DNA from: Mnemiopsis leidyi
Lineage: Eukaryota > Ctenophora > Tentaculata > Lobata > Bolinopsidae
Direction: 5' to 3'
DNA: 28,077 nucleotides
NCBI GenBank assembly: GCA_000226015.1
Contig: JH156173.1
Span: 96,360-124,436, forward strand
Below are positions 24,282 to 28,077 of the stretch, in pieces. The position numbers and the translations under genes are program-made. The notes under the pieces were generated by a model, which was not told the DNA's origin, searched no databases, and saw nothing but the letters and a program-made list of their open reading frames with translations. How positions within the stretch are numbered: position 1 is the stretch's first letter; every line of letters begins with the position of its first letter.

Positions 24282-27200
24282 CTGAAAAAGTTGATTTCAT
24301 ATTGATTTATTTCATAGAAAAGTTTTAAAATCTTGAAAACAGTCAAGGAAAACAGGGGGGAAGGGGATGGGGGTTGCAACCAAAAACCGAGAAAAAGCAA
24401 AAAACAGGTCTAAATTTGATGAAGTTTTTTTCGTGCTTTTCCTGTTTTTGTTAAGAATCTTATTTGTCACCGTTAACATGGTAGATATCATAATATAAGT
24501 GATGCTTAATCTTATTCAAACTGTTTCCAGAGCATTCATTGATGTATTGTCCAATGTCCATTGCCATAATACTATTATTTATTGGTTTTGGCAAAAATAC
24601 CTAATAAATCTTTCATTTTCTCAGAAGCAGAAGAAGAGAAATGTGTAATTCTAAACAAGATCCACGGTACTAAAAGAAACATTTCGGCCAAAGACACGAT
24701 ACGGAGAGAAGAATACAAACATGAATAAAAGTGATCTAGTTCTCATCTCGGACCTCTCTTTATTCTACAACACAGTCAGGCTGCTAGTCATGGTCAGTAC
24801 CTTACCAACCTTCCACCCAATATTCTTATATAGAAGGTAATGAAACAGTTATAATGAGAGTAGGGAAGGCGTGTTTTCTGTTTAAGGTGAACTGGACAAT
24901 CAGATAGAGGATAATAGAAATTGATGATTACTGAGAAAAGCATGACTGTCGCCACAAAGTCTAGATGAGCCTGATAGCTAAAACAAACCTTCCAGTTTAA
25001 CTTGTTCAACAGAGTTAAAATTTTTAAAAGATATTATCATGATCACAACTGATTTCCAACCAGGATCAGTGAAATCAGCAGTAAAAGAAAATCCCAAGCC
25101 GCTGAAACAAGATTCAAGATTCAAGACAGACATTACCTGGATACCAAGCCGCTGAAACAAGATTCAAGACAGACATTACCTGGATACTAGACAATCCCAG
25201 CGACAGTGGACAGCACTATTTAAATGTGGAAACATATTCAGAAGATAGTGGGTAAATTGAACGATCATAAGCAACGACTTTTCCTTATAGAATTCCAACA
25301 TGCTGAATATTAACAGTTCATCAGCAAGATACAAACTTTATTTCATTGTGTGAGTTGAAACCAAATGTTGTGCCTTAACTCTGACGATAAAATTTTCAGA
25401 GATGATGCTGAGGATAGCGAAGAAGAAATTTCCGTGGACTTCGATGACGAACAACGACAGAATAGTAGGAGAGATAAGATCAACAACGAGGCTGCAGATC
25501 AAACAGATTTAAGTGCAATCTAAATAGACGCATGTTAATTAGGTAAAAACGAATCCAACAAAACAAGATCAAGAATATCCTAGAAATTTTGATTATAAGG
25601 TATCTGTTTTACTGAGCTGGATGATTAAAATTACGCAATAAATTTTAATAGATAGATGTAATTTACTGACAATAATGTAGTTTAGTGTTTACTGACGATA
25701 TGGTAGCTCACTGACAATATTGTAGTTTACTGACAATACTGTAGTTTACTGACAATATAATTTTCAGGGATGATAATGAAGAAAGCAAAAAAATCTAAAA
25801 AGATCAGAAAATTAAGAAAACTAGACCGTTATAGAAGAGTATTTATGCAGTTTAGTTTAAATTTTGCCACGCTAGTACCAAGAGACGATAATAATCAGAT
25901 ATTAATCAGAACGGTTTTGTCTCAGGGAGAAAAGTTTAGCTCATAGCACATGAGAATTATAATTTATTGAATTTTGCTTTGAAGGACTCACACAGTGGAC
26001 TGCATTCAGTCTTCGTTACTTTGATACGTGTTTTTTTGTGTTTGATACGTGTCATAGGAATATGATCTTCGCTATTACATGTTCATTTTATTTCTGAATG
26101 TAGTAAAAGTGGCTATTCAAATATTTCTGATAAACTTAACAAATCGATAATTTATTAAATCGAAAGTAAATTATTTTGAAGAAATTCTCGATAATGAAAT
26201 ATTCCGGTTTTTTTAGACAAATTTACTTTTTTAAGCTAATATGGGAGACTAAAATTTACCTATTGTCGACCAATTCGATAGCTGAAGTGTTTGATTTGAA
26301 GAAACTGTAATGTTGAAATAACGGAATCTACTATTCAATATAGATGCACAGATTTACGTTATACTTTTATATGTGATATGGTAACTTTGTAAGATGCAGT
26401 CTTGTTTAGTCGTTTTACAACTTACTAATACAATTCCCTCCTCAGCTGCTACATTCGTTATAAACGCAGCGCAATTTTCAATTTAAATTCCGTGTACAAA
26501 CCGCACATTAACTACACAAGAAAAGATATAAGATTTAGTCATTCATTCTGTGAAAAGCGTCCTTTGTTTTGTGAGGATCAGAACTCTTAGCATACAACCT
26601 CTGATCAATCAGCTTTATTCTAATTGTTATAATAATTACTGGGAAGAGGTATTGTATTATTCTCATGATTGTTCCACGTGTTGTGGTTTCTTGAAAAATT
26701 TAATTGAAATGACTTGAAAGCCCCACCCATGAAATGTAAAATAAATCTATATCTCTGATCTTACTGAATTAATAAGACCTTAAAAGTCCCCCAAAGTGTA
26801 ATTAATTAATTAGAGAAAATGTGTTTTTTGGGAGGGTCGCAAATCGTTTACATCACACAACAGCGTTGCTCGATTTTGATTGGCCGTGCCCTGCTTCCCG
26901 GTGATCAATCATTCTCACATGATGCAAAAACTAACATTGATTTTCCTACCTGAATTGATTTGATCATCCTGAGCGTATCTGCGCTGTCTACGAAATTAAT
27001 GGCTATTCCTTTCTTCCCGAACCTCCCAGTTCTTCCTATGCGATGTAAATACGTCTCCATGTCTGGTGCACCTGGGATGTAACGTGTTGTAAATACTTAG
27101 TTTTAATTGGTCGGTTTCTGACAAGTGTTGTGAATACTTAGTTTTAATTGGTCGGTTTCTGACACGTGTTGTGAATACTTAGTTTTTATTGGTCTGTTTC

Positions 27201-27593
27201 TGTAATGTGTTGTGAATACTTAGTTTTTATTGGTCGGTTTCTGACATGACACGTGTTGTGAATACTTAGTTTTCATTGGTCGGTTTCTGTAACTTTTTGT
27301 AAATCTAGACTTGTATTATTGAGATACTGGTTGGCGGTTGCAAACACACTACTTATAAAACAATGGTTCCACTCTACAGCCAACTAATACATCATTTTCA
27401 AAAATATCCTTAAAATTAGTGACTATCTATTACCTCAAGACCTGACAATAACATCCGATAATTTCGTCTAACTATACCTGATCCGTGAACAGTAGGAAGA
27501 TCGAAGTTGATGACGACAGTGACTTGTTCTATGTCGATACCACGTGCACAAACGTTGGTTGTTATAAGGACTTTCTCTCTCCCCTCTCTATAC
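24210..27593 (-). CDS. DDX19: DDX19/Dbp5-type DEAD-box RNA helicase, C-terminal part
   Basis: Three minus-strand exons (27478-27593, 26950-27071, 24210-24281) encode about the last 103 residues. Phases agree at each junction. They carry motif V ([14 protein letters not shown]) and motif VI ([10 protein letters not shown]), the conserved INFDLP between them, and the DDX19-specific end [13 protein letters not shown]19/Dbp5 is the ATP-dependent helicase that removes proteins from mRNA at the cytoplasmic face of the nuclear pore, working with Gle1 and IP6. The insertion after INFDLP ([15 protein letters not shown]) differs from the vertebrate VDKDGNPDNETYLH but keeps length. Upstream exons (motifs Q to IV) are beyond the right edge. 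The last intron (2.7 kb) contains candidate exons of another gene on the opposite strand. Confidence 0.95.
24625..24666 (+). CDS. Candidate exon ([13 protein letters not shown]), with possible alternative 3' end
   Basis: After the good acceptor TTTTCTCAG, 42 nt in the phase required by the exon at 24093 encode [14 protein letters not shown] weak donor (CACG|GTACTA) gives the right phase for the exon at 25064. If the donor is not used, the frame runs on to a stop at 24724-24726 that overlaps an AATAAA (24724-24729), which would give a short alternative C-terminus. Confidence 0.4.
25064..25251 (+). CDS. Candidate penultimate exon with frame-breaking 43-bp duplication
   Basis: After acceptor TTTCCAACCAG the frame reads [20 protein letters not shown] then TDITW. 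Near the 3' end a different frame reads [20 protein letters not shown] then ETYSEDSG up to donor GTAAAT. The two pieces share RFKTDITW and are linked by a near-perfect duplication (25094-25143 and 25144-25186) that adds 43 bp and shifts the frame. Ignoring the extra copy, the exon is open throughout and its phases fit both neighbours. It may be a recent duplication, an alternative allele or a misassembly. Confidence 0.5.
25094..25186. repeat. Tandem duplication of 50/43 bp inside an exon
   Basis: CCAAGCCGCTGAAACAAG starts both copies (25094 and 25144). They are identical except that copy 1 has an additional 7 bp (ATTCAAG doubled). Confidence 0.95.
25400..25523 (+). CDS. Candidate terminal exon, acidic C-terminus
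   Basis: Acceptor TAAAATTTTCAG. One base completes a Gly codon from the previous exon, then [20 protein letters not shown] and [23 protein letters not shown]. An AATAAA at 25637 lies 114 bases after the stop. The protein is strongly acidic and probably the end of a cytoplasmic tail. Family not recognised. The exon lies in the last intron of the DDX19-like gene on the opposite strand. Confidence 0.6.
25637..25642 (+). terminator. Candidate polyadenylation signal for the + strand gene
   Basis: AATAAA 114 bases after the TAA at 25521-25523, a normal distance. Confidence 0.45.
25665..25766 (+). repeat. 19-bp minisatellite carrying a CTGAC branch-point motif
   Basis: ACTGAC recurs at 25691, 25710, 25729 and 25748 with an exact 19-bp period (unit GTAGTTTACTGACAATACT), plus an older copy at 25665. 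CTGAC is a strong branch-point match. The last A (25752) is 15 nt before the AG at 25766-25767 that precedes the duplicated terminal exon. Confidence 0.85.
25768..25798 (+). CDS. Duplicate, shortened terminal exon
   Basis: CTGACAATATAATTTTCAG followed by GGATGATAATGAAGAAAGC mirrors the splice site and start of the exon at 25400 (CTGACGATAAAATTTTCAG, AGATGATGCTGAGGATAGC). Joined in the same phase it would encode DDNEESKKI and stop. It could be an alternative last exon or a dead copy. Confidence 0.4.
25799..26949. other. Intron of the DDX19-like gene, nothing recognised
   Basis: AT-rich, no exon seen on either strand. CACGTGTTGTG at 26675 matches the start of the 41-bp unit at 27163, but the CCAAT half has decayed. 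Confidence 0.5.
26950..27071 (-). CDS. DDX19: DDX19-like helicase exon with motif VI
   Basis: Minus strand, acceptor TTACATCCCAG, donor GTAGG, 122 nt. It encodes [20 protein letters not shown] then [30 protein letters not shown] is helicase motif VI with the arginine finger. Confidence 0.96.
27081..27290 (+). repeat. 41-bp E-box/CCAAT minisatellite, 5 copies, next to a DDX19 splice site
   Basis: AATACTTAG recurs at 27092, 27133, 27174, 27215 and 27261 (period 41, the last 46 because of a 5-bp insertion). Every unit has an E-box or near variant (AACGTG 27081, CAAGTG 27122, CACGTG 27163, AATGTG 27204, CACGTG 27250), then exactly 18 bases, then DATTGGT or CATTGGT. On the DDX19 (minus) strand the array ends 9 bp before the acceptor AG at 27072-27073, and each unit reads AAAACTAAG, a partial branch-point match. 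Confidence 0.92.
27478..27593 (-). CDS. DDX19: DDX19-like helicase exon with motif V
   Basis: Minus strand, acceptor TTTGTTCAG, donor GTATAG, 116 nt. It encodes [20 protein letters not shown] then [18 protein letters not shown]. Motif V ([10 protein letters not shown]) is diagnostic of DEAD-box proteins, and the REGxEKVL lead is typical of DDX19/Dbp5. Confidence 0.96.
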
Positions 27594-28077
27594 CTGAACA
27601 AACGTTTGTTGAATGTTGTTATCCCTGATATTGGCTGCGGTAGGAATTGTTGATATAGGTAGATAACATTTGCGGTACATCAAACTTGAAGAACAGCAAA
27701 CAAAATTTAAAAAAATTTGCATACCCATGTGAATATGAATGATTTTTTTTATTGAAATCTTTCAAATCAGTCAATTACATACAAATTTACACAATGAATA
27801 AATAAAACTTAAAACGAACTCCGACTCAACTAATTGTATGTAATCGAAAGACCTGAGGGACACCAAAACACAGATATTGAGAGCAGAAGCAACTCCTGTA
27901 CAAGCATGGGCCCTTAGTAGTTAAAATCAATTTGAAAGAATTAAGAATTAATAAATCATCTCAGTCAAATTATATAATATTGCTGCTATGATGTGAGTCC
28001 TGAATGTGATGAGGTGTGGTGAGTGTTTCCATGCAGACAGCTAATTTCTAATTCATTGATGCTCTGATTCGGAGTCT
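27594..28077. other. DDX19 intron, nothing recognised
   Basis: No exon with motif IV or earlier helicase motifs is found to the right edge, so the next upstream exon lies outside the window. Confidence 0.55.

Overview
The window looks like nuclear DNA of an invertebrate animal (or a close holozoan relative). It is AT-rich by eye, its genes are split by GT-AG introns of 0.15 to 7 kb, and it is crowded with minisatellites. Two conserved eukaryotic genes can be read exon by exon: a CaMKII on the + strand and a DDX19/Dbp5-type DEAD-box RNA helicase on the - strand. I cannot name the species. The CaMKII is divergent enough that I would not guess a phylum. A 10-N scaffold gap lies in a CA microsatellite at 12715-12724.

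Layout. 1-2137: noncoding, probably the 3' part of a CaMKII intron, with three minisatellites. 2138-16476: the 3' half of CaMKII in nine phase-compatible exons, covering the end of the kinase domain, the autoinhibitory/calmodulin-binding segment, a short linker and a full association (hub) domain. The largest CaMKII intron (5548-12453) holds an intronless gene on the same strand (8993-11936). It has a NERD nuclease-like domain, about ten 19-residue repeats and a UvrD-like superfamily 1 helicase. A frameshift, best explained by a 7-bp tandem duplication, splits it in two. 16477-20692: 3' UTR and a long stretch with no recognisable gene. 20693-25800: scattered candidate exons of an unidentified single-pass membrane protein with an acidic tail (+ strand), including two duplicated exons. 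24210-27593: the last three coding exons of the DDX19-like gene (- strand), interleaved with the exons of the unknown gene.

The most striking unexplained signal is a dispersed repeat family. At six or more places an E-box (CACGTG or a one- to two-base variant) is followed exactly 18 bases later by an inverted CCAAT box (DATTGGY). The copies are single or in tandem with a 41-42 bp period, in both orientations, and they sit in introns of both genes and near the left end. In the CaMKII copy each unit also carries TACTAAC, the ideal branch-point sequence, and the last unit lies 18 nt before a 3' splice site. Other minisatellites also abut 3' splice sites (10-bp units at 20867-21691, 19-bp units at 25691-25766, 41-bp units at 27081-27290). 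There are also two clusters of perfect CRE palindromes (TGACGTCA) phased at 20-21 bp in CaMKII introns.

All splice sites were assigned by eye from consensus and reading phase. The CaMKII and DDX19 exons are secure. The membrane-protein exons are tentative.
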